From NCBI RefSeq assembly GCF_009604405.1, contig NZ_WEGK01000001.1:124001-188000 (forward strand): a DNA stretch of 64,000 nucleotides, written 5' to 3'. The DNA comes from Nocardia macrotermitis (lineage in GTDB: Bacteria; Actinomycetota; Actinomycetes; Mycobacteriales; Mycobacteriaceae). Under the pieces are notes generated by a model. It was not told where the DNA came from. It searched no databases and worked only from the letters and a program-made list of their open reading frames with translations. Shown here piece after piece: positions 43,674-52,064 of the stretch (positions are counted from its first letter, which is position 1; each line of letters starts with the position of its first letter). Made by a program: the position numbers and the translations under genes.

Positions 43674-45338
43674 CTAGCTGCGGCGCGCCGCGGTCAGCAG
43701 GTCGGTGGTGCGGGTGAATTTGACTCGGGGGCGGCCGGATTCGGCGCCGTTGGCACGTTCGGCGGAGTCGATCAGATTCCAGCCGTCCCGGTCGACCAGG
43801 TTCGGGCAGCGTGCGGTGAGAAGAGCGAGCAGATCATCGCGGTCTCCGGTCGGGGTCCGGAGACCGCCGGCGCGGAAATCGTCCACCACGGCCGAGATCG
43901 TCTCGCCCGCATCGCCTCGGTTGGTGCCGATGACGCCGCGTGCGCCGCGCTTGATCCAGCCCGCGACGTAGACGCCCGGTTGCGGCACTCCGGTCGAATC
44001 CACCACTCGCCCAGCAATGTTCGGGATGACTCCGGTATCGGGATCGAACGGGACGTCCGGCATCGGCGCGCCCCGATAGCCGACCGCGCGCAGCACGAGG
44101 CCGGTGTCCAGGTCCTCGTCCGCCGCGACCGGAACCGCGATCGAACCTGCCGCGGTGTCGCGGATCTCGTTGCGGCACAGCCGGATCGCCTCGGCCCGCT
44201 CCGCGCCGAGTACCTCGTACGGTGAGGTGCGGAACCGGAAGACGATCCGCTTGTTCGTGCCCGTGCCGGGACGGCGCGAGTATTCCTGTACCAGAGTCAG
44301 TTTCAGGTGGGTCGTGGGATCGGTGGCCGGGTCGGCGAGTATCGCCTCGACACCGTCCAGGTCCGCCGGATCGATGATCACATCCACGTCCGGGAGCTCG
44401 CCCAAGGCAAGGAATTCCGGTCCGGTGTACGCCGCATGCGTCAACCCGCGGCGACCCAGCAGCAACACCTCGCGAATATTGCTCTCCCGCAACGCATCCA
44501 ACGCGTAATCGGCGATATCCGTACCGGCCAGCGTGTCCGGATCGGCGGTCAGCACCCGGGCGATGTCCAGCGCGACATTCCCGTTGCCGACGATCACCGC
44601 CCGTTCCCCGGACAGATCGAATCGCCGGTCCGCGTAGTCGGGATGGCCGTTGTACCAGGCGACGAATTCGGTCGCCGAATGACTTCCGGGCAGATCCTCG
44701 CCGGGGATGTCCAGCCGCCGGTCCCCCGACGCGCCGACCGCGTAGATCACCGCGTGCGCGTGCGCGAGCAACTCCTCGTGCGAGATATCGCGCCCGACTT
44801 CGACATTCAGATGGAAGCGCACGGCGTCGCGTTTGAAGGCCGAGGCGAACATCGTCGTCACACCGCGCGTCTCGGAGTGGTCGGGCGCGACGCCGTACCG
44901 CGCCAGGCCCCAGGGCGCGGGCAGCCGGTCGAACATCTCGACCTCGACCTCGCCGCGGCCGAGCAGATGTTCGGCGGCGTAGCAGGCGGCGGGACCGGTG
45001 CCGACGATGGCGACCCGCAGCGGCCCCTGCTCGCGCGAGATCCGCACCGGGCTCGTCACCGGCGTGATGCCCAGATCCAGCGGGTGATGGCGGAAGTACG
45101 CGGCATTGATGTCCGCGTACCGCTCGAGGCCCGGCGGCAACTCCTCCTCGGCGTGGATCGCCCCGACCGGACACGCCTCGACGCAGGCACCGCAGTCGAT
45201 GCAGGTGTCGGGGTCGATGTGCAGCAGCTCGGCCGTGGCGAAGCCCGGATCCTCGGGTCGCGGGCGGATGCAGTCGACCGGGCATTCGGTGACGCAGCTG
45301 GCGTCGTTGCAGCAGCGCTGAGTGATCACGTAGGCCAT
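43674..45338 (-). CDS. Ferredoxin / ferredoxin-NADP reductase fusion (FprB-like)
   Basis: This 554-aa electron-transfer flavoprotein starts with a bacterial 7Fe/8Fe-type ferredoxin domain: Cys clusters 'CCNDASCVTECPVDC' and 'CIDCGACVEACPVG' within residues 1-60. An adrenodoxin-reductase-like domain follows, with FAD motif 'VAIVGTGPAACYAAEHLL' and NADPH motif 'AVIVGNGNVALDIARVL'. The layout matches M. tuberculosis FprB. It would pass electrons from NADPH to P450s or other oxygenases, fitting the neighbourhood. The ATG has AGGA upstream, and the shared motif lies about 25-45 bp before it. Confidence 0.93.
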   Translation of the reverse strand: MAYVITQRCCNDASCVTECPVDCIRPRPEDPGFATAELLHIDPDTCIDCGACVEACPVGAIHAEEELPPGLERYADINAAYFRHHPLDLGITPVTSPVRISREQGPLRVAIVGTGPAACYAAEHLLGRGEVEVEMFDRLPAPWGLARYGVAPDHSETRGVTTMFASAFKRDAVRFHLNVEVGRDISHEELLAHAHAVIYAVGASGDRRLDIPGEDLPGSHSATEFVAWYNGHPDYADRRFDLSGERAVIVGNGNVALDIARVLTADPDTLAGTDIADYALDALRESNIREVLLLGRRGLTHAAYTGPEFLALGELPDVDVIIDPADLDGVEAILADPATDPTTHLKLTLVQEYSRRPGTGTNKRIVFRFRTSPYEVLGAERAEAIRLCRNEIRDTAAGSIAVPVAADEDLDTGLVLRAVGYRGAPMPDVPFDPDTGVIPNIAGRVVDSTGVPQPGVYVAGWIKRGARGVIGTNRGDAGETISAVVDDFRAGGLRTPTGDRDDLLALLTARCPNLVDRDGWNLIDSAERANGAESGRPRVKFTRTTDLLTAARRS

Positions 45339-45361
45339 GGCGCGTCCTGACAGGTTCGATT

Positions 45362-45383
45362 GGACATGTGTCTGGATAGTATT
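45362..45383 (-). promoter_or_regulatory. Shared operator/promoter motif, ferredoxin-reductase gene
   Basis: On the minus strand: TACTAT CCAGACAC ATGTCC. The TACTAT hexamer is a good -10. The predicted start site is about 30 nt before the ATG, and the following ATG triplet is out of frame with the gene. Confidence 0.7.
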
Positions 45384-45456
45384 TCGGACAGTAATCCGAA
45401 TCAATACCAGTGACGCGCCCGACACTTACCCATGTTGTCTATCATTACTGTCCGGA

Positions 45457-45477
45457 CTAGTATTCAGACACATGTAC
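45457..45477 (+). promoter_or_regulatory. Shared operator motif overlapping the start codon of the 88-aa gene
   Basis: On the plus strand: TAGTAT TCAGACAC ATGTAC, where the ATG is the start codon of the small gene. The 8-nt spacing from hexamer to ATG is identical to that at the TetR gene (38239-38259). Confidence 0.65.
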
Positions 45478-45738
45478 GGTCCCGTGTACGAGGCAGGCTC
45501 GGCCACCCGCTCCGAGGCCGGGCGACCCGCCGCCCCAGCGCTCACCTCCCAGCTCGAGGCACAGATCCAGCTGCGCGTGCGGGCCGCACTCGGACCCGAT
45601 GCCGACCCGATCGCCGCCGAACGCCTCGCGGCCCTCTACGCGAGCGCGCTACTCGACGCCGGAGAGGGGTACGCCACCCACACCGACGGGTCCCGGTCGA
45701 TCGACCATGTGGCACATCGCATACTGAATCGGCACTGA
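45472..45738 (+). CDS. Small protein of unknown function in the P450 module
   Basis: This 88-aa acidic, Ala-rich protein starts MYGPVYEAGSATRSEAGRP and is mainly helical ('LTSQLEAQIQLRVRAALG', 'AAERLAALYASALLDAGEG'). It has no signal peptide and no motif I recognise. Its promoter has the shared motif, with the start codon 8 nt after the -10 hexamer, so the transcript is probably leaderless. Sharing the operator with the TetR gene and ferredoxin reductase suggests a helper or regulatory role in the module. Confidence 0.7.
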   Translation: MYGPVYEAGSATRSEAGRPAAPALTSQLEAQIQLRVRAALGPDADPIAAERLAALYASALLDAGEGYATHTDGSRSIDHVAHRILNRH

Positions 45739-45792
45739 GATCGACGGGGCCGTCCTCGCGGGCGACACCGCATCGCGAAAGGAAGCGATTCC

Positions 45793-45939
45793 ATGAAGAC
45801 ACGACTCAACTGCCCGTGCGGGGAGTACATCCGCGGCACAGACGAGGAAGACCTGATCCAGAAGACGCAGTCGCACCTGTCCGAGAAGCACCCGGACCAC
45901 AACTACAGCCGCGACGAGATCCTCTTCATCGCCTACTGA
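45793..45939 (+). CDS. DUF1059-type small protein
   Basis: This 48-aa protein reads MKTRLNCPCGEYIRGTDEED and continues with a helix and 'HPDHNYSRDEILFIAY'. It matches the DUF1059 pattern of a CxC-type N-terminus and a C-terminal 'SRDEIL' helix. GAAAGGAA lies about 7 nt before the ATG. It follows the 88-aa gene by 54 bp and is likely co-transcribed. Function is unknown; the two Cys and several His could bind a metal. Confidence 0.75.
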   Translation: MKTRLNCPCGEYIRGTDEEDLIQKTQSHLSEKHPDHNYSRDEILFIAY

Positions 45940-46675
45940 TCCGGTTCATCGCGCCTGCGGATCCGGCATCGCACGGTGTCCGGACCCTGCCGGGCCGCCC
46001 CAGGGACGACCCGGCAGGCGCGATACCGCCGAACGGCCGATCAGCCGAACAGGAATGCGCTGCCGGTATTCGCGCTACCGGTGACGGCCGCACTGCCGGT
46101 CCCCAGTATCACGTGCACGATGTCCAGGAGAACAGTGATCATCCGGATATCCTTCCCAATCCCACTTCGAATGCCGGAATCTCCGACATGAATGCCATCG
46201 GGCGCTGTGTCGTGCCGTTATCGGAATCGGGGGCATTTCGCCCGATGCCGAAACCATCGGCGATTTCTCTGGGCATCATCACAACGGATATCGCCATTTA
46301 TCAGATTCGCTGCCGAATCCGAGCTCTCGCGTCCTGAACGCAGTATTCGGTTGGGAAAATGCACATTATCGACAGAACTCACACCGTCCGATGCACAGAA
46401 CCGGGCGGCCGAGTGCTCCGAACCCCATTCAGCCGCTAAAGTCGAGAATGTGCTCGACCACCCGGATACGCGGCACCGGCGAGTTGCCCCACCATTCCCC
46501 GAAACTCGCAGGGCGTCGCGATATGTCACCTATCCGGCGTTTTCAGCGCTCACCGATGTCGGGTCGGCGATGAGCGCGCGCTGATATGTGACCCCGGCCC
46601 ACCGGACGGCCCAACTCCGTCCGGTGGGCACGGTCGAGCACCACCACTGTTCGCCACCTCCGCCGAGGAGACCTC
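45940..46675. other. Largely non-coding region before the dehydratase gene
   Basis: Apart from one possible 33-aa minus-strand peptide (46041-46142) I find no gene here. The GC content is lower than average between 46200 and 46450. No repeat or hairpin stands out. Confidence 0.5.
46041..46142 (-). CDS. Possible small hydrophobic peptide
   Basis: A 33-aa frame starts MITVLLDIVHVILGTGSAAV and ends with Gly/Ser/Ala-rich sequence and LFG. Its N-terminal half is hydrophobic enough to insert in a membrane. GGAAGG lies about 9 nt before the ATG. Short Gly/Ser-rich peptides like this are common in Nocardia annotations, but coding is uncertain. Confidence 0.35.
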   Translation of the reverse strand: MITVLLDIVHVILGTGSAAVTGSANTGSAFLFG

Positions 46676-47641
46676 ATGCATCCTCGCACCATGAATTCCG
46701 TTGGCCGCCCGCATATTTCCGAGGGCCGCCGATATTGCCCCACGGAACGTCAGGAGGTGCGGGCCGAGGACATCCGCCGGTACGCCCGGATGATCGGCGA
46801 CGACCATCCGGCGTACGCGACCCCGGAGGCCGCGGCCGCATTCGGATTCGGCGGACTCGTCGCACCGCCCACCTTCGCCTCGCTGCTGTGGCTGCGGGCC
46901 GAACGCCGGATCCTGCCGACGCTGCTGGACGACTCGGGTTCGGTGCGGTTGCTGCACACCGAGCAGACTCTCCGGATCGGGCGGTTGCTCGTCGCCGGAG
47001 ACGTGATCGCCACGGATGTGTACATCGAATCGGCGGAGCAGTTCAACGACTACGAGAAGTTCTGTGTCACAACAGTTCTCACCGACAAATTCGGCATCGT
47101 GGTGCAGGTCGGGACGAGCACCCTGCTGTCCTGCGGTACCCGCATTCGCGACCGCATCGCGACCTCACCGGCGCTGGACACCGCCCGGGCGCGGCTGACC
47201 ACGCACCCACCGCACGATCCACTCGAACGCCCGCACACCGACCGCCTTCGCGTCGGAGACGAGTTGCCGCGCAACGTCATTCGGCCACGCCACGGTGACA
47301 TCACCGGATTCCGCCGCATGATGAACGACGGGCTCCCGCACCTGACCTCCACAGCCGGTGCGGCCCCCGGACTATTGCGATTCGGCTGGCTGGCACGATA
47401 TCTCGGCTCGCGATTCGACCATCCCGCGGCGATCACCACCTATCGAGCCGAATTCAGTCACTATTGCGTGCGCGGACCGGCGAGAACCTCCGACATCGAA
47501 TTCAGCGGACGTATCACCGATATCGACGATTCGACGGGAACCGCGGAGATCGCGGTGGACGCGGTATCGGCCGGACGCAGATTGTTCGTGCGAGCCGGTG
47601 CGTCGCTGGCGGTGCGGGCGAGACAACATATCCCGGCGTGA
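46676..47641 (+). CDS. Two-domain MaoC/hot-dog dehydratase-like protein
   Basis: This 321-aa protein appears to have two hot-dog folds. The N-terminal half ('EDIRRYARMIGDDHPAYATPEAA' region, 'FGGLVAPPTFASLLWLRAER') matches the FAS1-like/HadA-type dehydratase domain. The C-terminal half ('HGDITGFRRMMNDGLPHLTS', 'RYLGSRFDHPAAITTYRAEF') looks like the paired HadB-type domain, but its catalytic hydratase motif is not clearly preserved. Such proteins hydrate or dehydrate acyl-CoA or acyl-ACP. GAGGAGA precedes the ATG at 46676. It is monocistronic and convergent with the ligase. Confidence 0.75.
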   Translation: MHPRTMNSVGRPHISEGRRYCPTERQEVRAEDIRRYARMIGDDHPAYATPEAAAAFGFGGLVAPPTFASLLWLRAERRILPTLLDDSGSVRLLHTEQTLRIGRLLVAGDVIATDVYIESAEQFNDYEKFCVTTVLTDKFGIVVQVGTSTLLSCGTRIRDRIATSPALDTARARLTTHPPHDPLERPHTDRLRVGDELPRNVIRPRHGDITGFRRMMNDGLPHLTSTAGAAPGLLRFGWLARYLGSRFDHPAAITTYRAEFSHYCVRGPARTSDIEFSGRITDIDDSTGTAEIAVDAVSAGRRLFVRAGASLAVRARQHIPA

Positions 47642-47660
47642 TATCCGGTCGTTTCGAGGC

Positions 47661-47754
47661 CCCGCTCGACGGCCCCGACCGTTGGGCCTACAGTTCGACA
47701 GGGTGAGAACCGTCGAGCGGGTTTCATGACACCGGCCGCGCATTGCGGTGTCAT
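47661..47754. terminator. Two inverted repeats between convergent dehydratase and ligase genes
   Basis: CCCGCTCGACGG (47661-47672) is perfectly complementary to CCGTCGAGCGGG (47710-47721), and ATGACACCG (47726-47734) to CGGTGTCAT (47746-47754). Either hairpin could end transcription. The second resembles a compact terminator without a strong T run. Confidence 0.5.
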
Positions 47755-47847
47755 ATTCTCACTGTAGTTTCCGGATATATCCGGCGGAATGCCGTGCGCG
47801 GCGAATTGGAGATGTGCCGACCGGTCCCGGTGATCCGTTCGACCCGA

Positions 47848-49923
47848 TCACATCGCCTGTGACGCACCGGAGTTCGGCATGATCAGCAGGCGCTTGAGGA
47901 TCTTGCCGGTCTCACCGCGCGGCAGCGCCGGAATGAACGACACGTCGCGCGGCACCGCGAAACGCCCGAGCCGATTGCGGATGTAGTCCCGCACCATCTG
48001 CGCATCCAGGCCGCTGCCCTCGGTCTTGACCACGAACGCGGCCATCCGCTGACCGAAATCGGCGTCCGGGACGCCGACCACGGCCGCCTCCCGCACCTGC
48101 GGCAGATGTTCGAGCGCCTCCTCGACCGGGCGCGGGAAGAATTTCTCGCCGCCGGAGATGACCAGCTCGTCACCGCGTCCGGCCACGAACAGGCGGTGCG
48201 AGACGTCGAGATAGCCCAGATCACCGGTGTCCAGCAGGCCGCCGACCTCGTCCGGGGGCGCGGCGTTGACGTAGCCGTCGAACAGCATCGGATTGCCGAC
48301 GAAGATCCGTCCGACCGCGCCGACCGGCACCGGCAGCATGTTCGGGCCCAGGACGGCCACGGTCGTCCCGGCCGGTGGCCGGCCCACGGTTTCGGGTGAT
48401 TCGCGCAGGTCCTGCGGGGTGGCGATGGTCGCCCAGGAGACCTCGGTGGAGCCGTAGACGTTGTAGAGCACGTCACCGAAGGCGTTCATGAAATGCAGTG
48501 CGGTCCCGCCCGGCAGCGGCGCGCCACCGCAGGCGACGATCTCCAGCGAGGAGGTGTCGTACCGGGCCCGCACGTGCGGCGGCAACTCCAGAATCCGTTG
48601 CAGCAGAGTCGGAACCAGCACCAGCGTGCGCACCCGGTGCTCGGCCACCGCACGCAGGCACGCCTCGGCGTCGAACCGGCGTTGCAGCACGACCGTGGCG
48701 CGCAACGCCGTACTCAGTTGCAGGATGCCCAGCCCCCAGGTGTGGAACAGCGGCGAGGCGATCAGCATCGTCTCGTGCATGCGCAGCGGAATCCGGGACA
48801 GCACGGCCGCCACCGGATCCAGTCCGGCCGGATGTGGTCGGCGCGCGCCCTTCGGTGTGCCGCTCGTCCCGAAGGTCAGCACGATGAGCCGGCCCGGGCG
48901 CGCGGGACGTCGGCAGGTGCCGGGCGACAGGGCCGAGAGTTCCTCGAGTGTGGTGCGTTCCGGGGTGGGCGGATCGCCGTCGATGGTGAACCGCTGGATT
49001 CCCGGATGCAGGTAGCGGACAAGGTGTCCCAGCTCCGCGTCCAGCAGCAGCACCGAGATCCGGTCGCGCTGGGCGATCTCCTCGAGTTGGCGGCCGGACA
49101 GTCCCGCGTTCAGCAGGATCAGGTCGACGCCCGCCTTACCCGCGGCGACCATGGCCTCGACGGTCGCGATGTGGTTGCGACTCAGCAACCCCACCGTGTG
49201 GTGGTGATCGATACCCAGCGCGAGCAGGGCGCGGGCCTGGGCGTTGGTGCGCTTGTGCAGCTCGGCGAAGGTGCGGTGCGCCCGGTCGTCGATCAGGCAG
49301 GCGCGGGACGGGGTGCAGCCCGACGCCGTCGCGTAACCACCGGCCAGGCTCAGGCCCCATTTGGCCAGACCGGCCAGCTGCCGGACCCCGTGATCGAGCC
49401 GATGTGCCTGCACCACACCGGAACTCAGCATCTGGCGGGCCACCACGACCTGACGCCGCACCGGTGCTCCGGTACCGTCCTTCACCACGGCGGTCCGCGC
49501 GCCCGTGCAGTACTCGGCCACTCGTTGCAGGCCCGCGCGAATCCATTCCGACACAGCCGAATTCGGTAGTTCCGGCACCATCGGATGGACGCGTCCGGGC
49601 GCGAAGACGGTCACCGCCACATGGGTGCATTCCGGTCGCGCGCCCAGGCGCACCGAGGCCAGGCTGCCCAGCGTCGGACAGTACAGCTCGAGATCGCGAT
49701 AGGGCCGCCCCGGGATCAACCGCACCTCCACCCGGCGCACACCGGTGCGCAGCGTACCGATCCGGAATTCCAGGTCCAGCCGCTCGCCCGCGCTGACCAC
49801 CGGGCGGCAGTCGCCGATCCCCCGGAACATTCGCGCGTAGGTGGCCGGATCGTTCAGCGCATCCCAGATGCGATCCAGCGGAATCGGCATATCCACGGTG
49901 GTTTCGACGACTTCGGTAACCAT
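47848..49923 (-). CDS. SRPBCC domain fused to an acyl-CoA synthetase (FadD-like AMP-binding enzyme)
   Basis: This 691-aa protein begins with an SRPBCC/START-like lipid-binding domain of about 145 aa ('TTVDMPIPLDRIWDALNDPA', 'MFRGIGDCRPV'), then a linker and a complete adenylating enzyme. The adenylating motifs are 'LTFGTSGTPKGARRP', 'NVYGSTEVSW', 'LDTGDLGYLD', 'GRGDELVISGGEKFFP' and the catalytic Lys in 'RGETGKILKRL'. The enzyme half activates a carboxylic acid to acyl-AMP and acyl-CoA and resembles mycobacterial FadD12-type ligases. The fusion would let the SRPBCC cavity hold or hand over the hydrophobic acid. The ATG at 49923 is the first start that includes the full SRPBCC domain. Confidence 0.87.
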   Translation of the reverse strand: MVTEVVETTVDMPIPLDRIWDALNDPATYARMFRGIGDCRPVVSAGERLDLEFRIGTLRTGVRRVEVRLIPGRPYRDLELYCPTLGSLASVRLGARPECTHVAVTVFAPGRVHPMVPELPNSAVSEWIRAGLQRVAEYCTGARTAVVKDGTGAPVRRQVVVARQMLSSGVVQAHRLDHGVRQLAGLAKWGLSLAGGYATASGCTPSRACLIDDRAHRTFAELHKRTNAQARALLALGIDHHHTVGLLSRNHIATVEAMVAAGKAGVDLILLNAGLSGRQLEEIAQRDRISVLLLDAELGHLVRYLHPGIQRFTIDGDPPTPERTTLEELSALSPGTCRRPARPGRLIVLTFGTSGTPKGARRPHPAGLDPVAAVLSRIPLRMHETMLIASPLFHTWGLGILQLSTALRATVVLQRRFDAEACLRAVAEHRVRTLVLVPTLLQRILELPPHVRARYDTSSLEIVACGGAPLPGGTALHFMNAFGDVLYNVYGSTEVSWATIATPQDLRESPETVGRPPAGTTVAVLGPNMLPVPVGAVGRIFVGNPMLFDGYVNAAPPDEVGGLLDTGDLGYLDVSHRLFVAGRGDELVISGGEKFFPRPVEEALEHLPQVREAAVVGVPDADFGQRMAAFVVKTEGSGLDAQMVRDYIRNRLGRFAVPRDVSFIPALPRGETGKILKRLLIMPNSGASQAM

Positions 49924-50014
49924 CTGCGCGCACTCCCGTCGGCCCGGCCTCACTGCCCGGCGATAATTCGAAGCTAACCCCGCAATCCCCGAATTTCCGC
50001 TGCTCAAAGCCTTA

Positions 50015-50307
50015 TTGGAGAGCTCACCAGCCACTCGTCGGCCACTGTGGTGCACCGTCACTGGACCGCACGAACCGCCCGTTCCGCCCACCCGCCGACA
50101 AGTCGCCACCACCGATGCCGGACCGCCCGGCATCGACCCCAGCCCCACCGCCGCGCCTACTACATTGCGCCACAACAATTACGGCGTGGCCCAGAAGGTC
50201 GGATCCACACGGTACGAACAGGTGGGCTCCCAGCTACTCGCCAAGATGGCTGCGGCAGAACCGGACCCGAGACCCTACAGGCTGCCGGGAGCCATTCGGG
50301 AGGGAAC
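50015..50307. other. Spacer before the 127-bp repeat tract
   Basis: This stretch between the ligase start (minus strand, leading away) and the repeat tract shows no convincing gene. It must include the ligase promoter on its left side. Composition is C/A-rich. Confidence 0.45.
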
Positions 50308-50745
50308 AGCTTCGGCCGACGCTGCGGGCATCGTTGCGAGACCGAGCGCCGGGCGCAGGCACATTCACAAAGCCCCGTCACGGCCGAGACCCCAACACTC
50401 CCAGCCACCGCTACGAATTCATCTCAACAGCAATGGCTTCCGCGGATCCCACAGGCATCGACGCCAGACCGGAGCGCCGGACACAGGCACCTTCACAAAA
50501 TCCCACCACGGCCGAGACCCCAACACTCCCAGCCACCGCTACGAATTCATCTCAACAGCAATGGCTTCCGCGGATCCCACAGATATCGACGCCAGGCCGA
50601 AGCGCCGGACACAGGCATATTCACAAAGTCCGTCACAGTCGAGACCCCAACACTCCCAGCCACCACTACGAATTCATCTCAACAGCAAGAGATTCCGCGG
50701 ACGTCGCAGGTATCGGCGCGAGGCCGGAGTGGTGGGCTCGGGTGC
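50308..50745. repeat. 127/128-bp tandem repeat duplicating the 3' end of the FAD monooxygenase gene
   Basis: Copies are aligned by CTACGAATTCATCTCAACAG at 50411, 50539 and 50666, that is 128 and 127 bp apart, with a further partial copy at 50308-50382. On the minus strand each copy encodes the gene's last residues and stop: the true gene ends 'AESLAVEMNS' and both extra copies end 'AEAIAVEMNS', followed by TAG and a shared 3' flank. The reading frame of the terminal ~19 codons is kept in all copies. Confidence 0.92.
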
Positions 50746-52045
50746 GTTCGTAGAGTTCAGTGAGGGTGTCGCGGGCCTCGAGGGTGATGGCGGACAGGGC
50801 GGTGCGGGGGTCGGGGGTGTGGCGCAGGGCGCGGGTGGCGAGCAGGAGTTGGCGGGGCGGGGTGAGCATGTGGCGGGGGGCGCGGACGCGGGAGATCGTT
50901 TCCATCACCGCGACAGCGAGTTTCGGATCGGCGGCGGCCTCGCGGTAGAGCTCGATCTCCAGCGGGTTCATCTCGGTGCCGCGGGCCAGGCGGTTGGTGT
51001 ACTGGTAGATCTCCAGGCAGTCGGTCTCGCGGCGCAGTTCCCATTCGGCGAGGCGGCGGTCCAGGGCGATCGGGTCGTCCAGGACGGCGGCGGTGGATTC
51101 GCCGAGCAGTCTGCCGTAGCGCAGGGCGTCACGGATGCCCTGCGCGGTCACCGGGTCCTTGAAGTGACCGGCGTCGCCGGGCAGCGCCCAGCCGGGTCCG
51201 GTGGAGCGGCGGAAGTAGGAGGCGATATCGGCCGTCGAGCGGATCCGGCCGCGCAGCGTGCAACCGGTCAATCTCGTTGCCAGGCCCGGGATTTCGGCGA
51301 TCATCTCGCGGTAGGACTGTTCGGCGCGGCCCACGCCGCGCGGCGCGAGTTCCACCGGCGGCTGGATCAGGCACAGCACCAACCCGTCGTCGCACGGGAA
51401 CGCGGTGCCCAGCAGCCGCCCGGCCCGCCACTGCGCGGCGATCGACCGGTCCGCCTCGCCGGTGTCCTCCCAGTAGCCGTAGCAGCAGGCCCGACCGCTG
51501 GGCGAGCGGCGATACGGCTCGGTCGTGCCGACCTGTTCGGCCACGGTGCTGCGCCGGCCATCCGCGCCGACGACCAGGCGCGCGCGGATCTCGTGCGAGG
51601 CGCCGCCCCGATCGTGGTACCGCACGCCGCAGGCGCGCCCGTTCTCCCACAGCACCTCGTCGACCCGAACCTGTTCGCGCAGTTCGGCGCCCGCCGCGCG
51701 GGCCGTATCCACCAGTGCCGCATCCAATCCCACCCGGCGCACGCACATCGAGTGATCGATCCCGCCGTACGGGGTGAACGGCGCGGCCACGGTGTGTCCG
51801 GCGCCCGCCGCCATCCCCGTGGTCAGCGGCGGCGCACCCAGGGCGCGAACCCGTTCGAGCGCGCCGAGCTGCCGCAGTTCGAACACTCCCGAGGACCACA
51901 GCAGATGTGTGGACAACGTCTCGGACGGAAACGAGGCACTGTCCAGGCCGATCACCCGGCGACCGGCCCGCGCGAACGCGATCGCGGTAGCCGTTCCGGC
52001 ACAACGGGTTCCGACGATCACGACGTCGGTCTGTGCTGCGCCCAC
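50666..52045 (-). CDS. FAD-dependent monooxygenase (PHBH/geranylgeranyl-reductase-like flavoprotein)
   Basis: This 459-aa flavoprotein begins with the FAD-binding stretch 'DVVIVGTRCAGTATAIAFAR' and has 'VVGADGRRSTVAEQVG' and 'WALPGDAGHFKDPVTAQGI', the three landmarks of group A flavin monooxygenases. The first motif is GTRCAG rather than GxGxxG, as in a recognised subgroup. The substrate is unknown. I chose the GTG at 52045 because GGGAGG lies about 6 nt upstream; the GTG at 52057 has none. It diverges from a TetR gene across a repeated operator, and its 3' end is tandemly duplicated downstream. Confidence 0.87.
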   Translation of the reverse strand: MGAAQTDVVIVGTRCAGTATAIAFARAGRRVIGLDSASFPSETLSTHLLWSSGVFELRQLGALERVRALGAPPLTTGMAAGAGHTVAAPFTPYGGIDHSMCVRRVGLDAALVDTARAAGAELREQVRVDEVLWENGRACGVRYHDRGGASHEIRARLVVGADGRRSTVAEQVGTTEPYRRSPSGRACCYGYWEDTGEADRSIAAQWRAGRLLGTAFPCDDGLVLCLIQPPVELAPRGVGRAEQSYREMIAEIPGLATRLTGCTLRGRIRSTADIASYFRRSTGPGWALPGDAGHFKDPVTAQGIRDALRYGRLLGESTAAVLDDPIALDRRLAEWELRRETDCLEIYQYTNRLARGTEMNPLEIELYREAAADPKLAVAVMETISRVRAPRHMLTPPRQLLLATRALRHTPDPRTALSAITLEARDTLTELYERTRAHHSGLAPIPATSAESLAVEMNS

Positions 52046-52064
52046 GGCGCCTCCCACCAGTACG

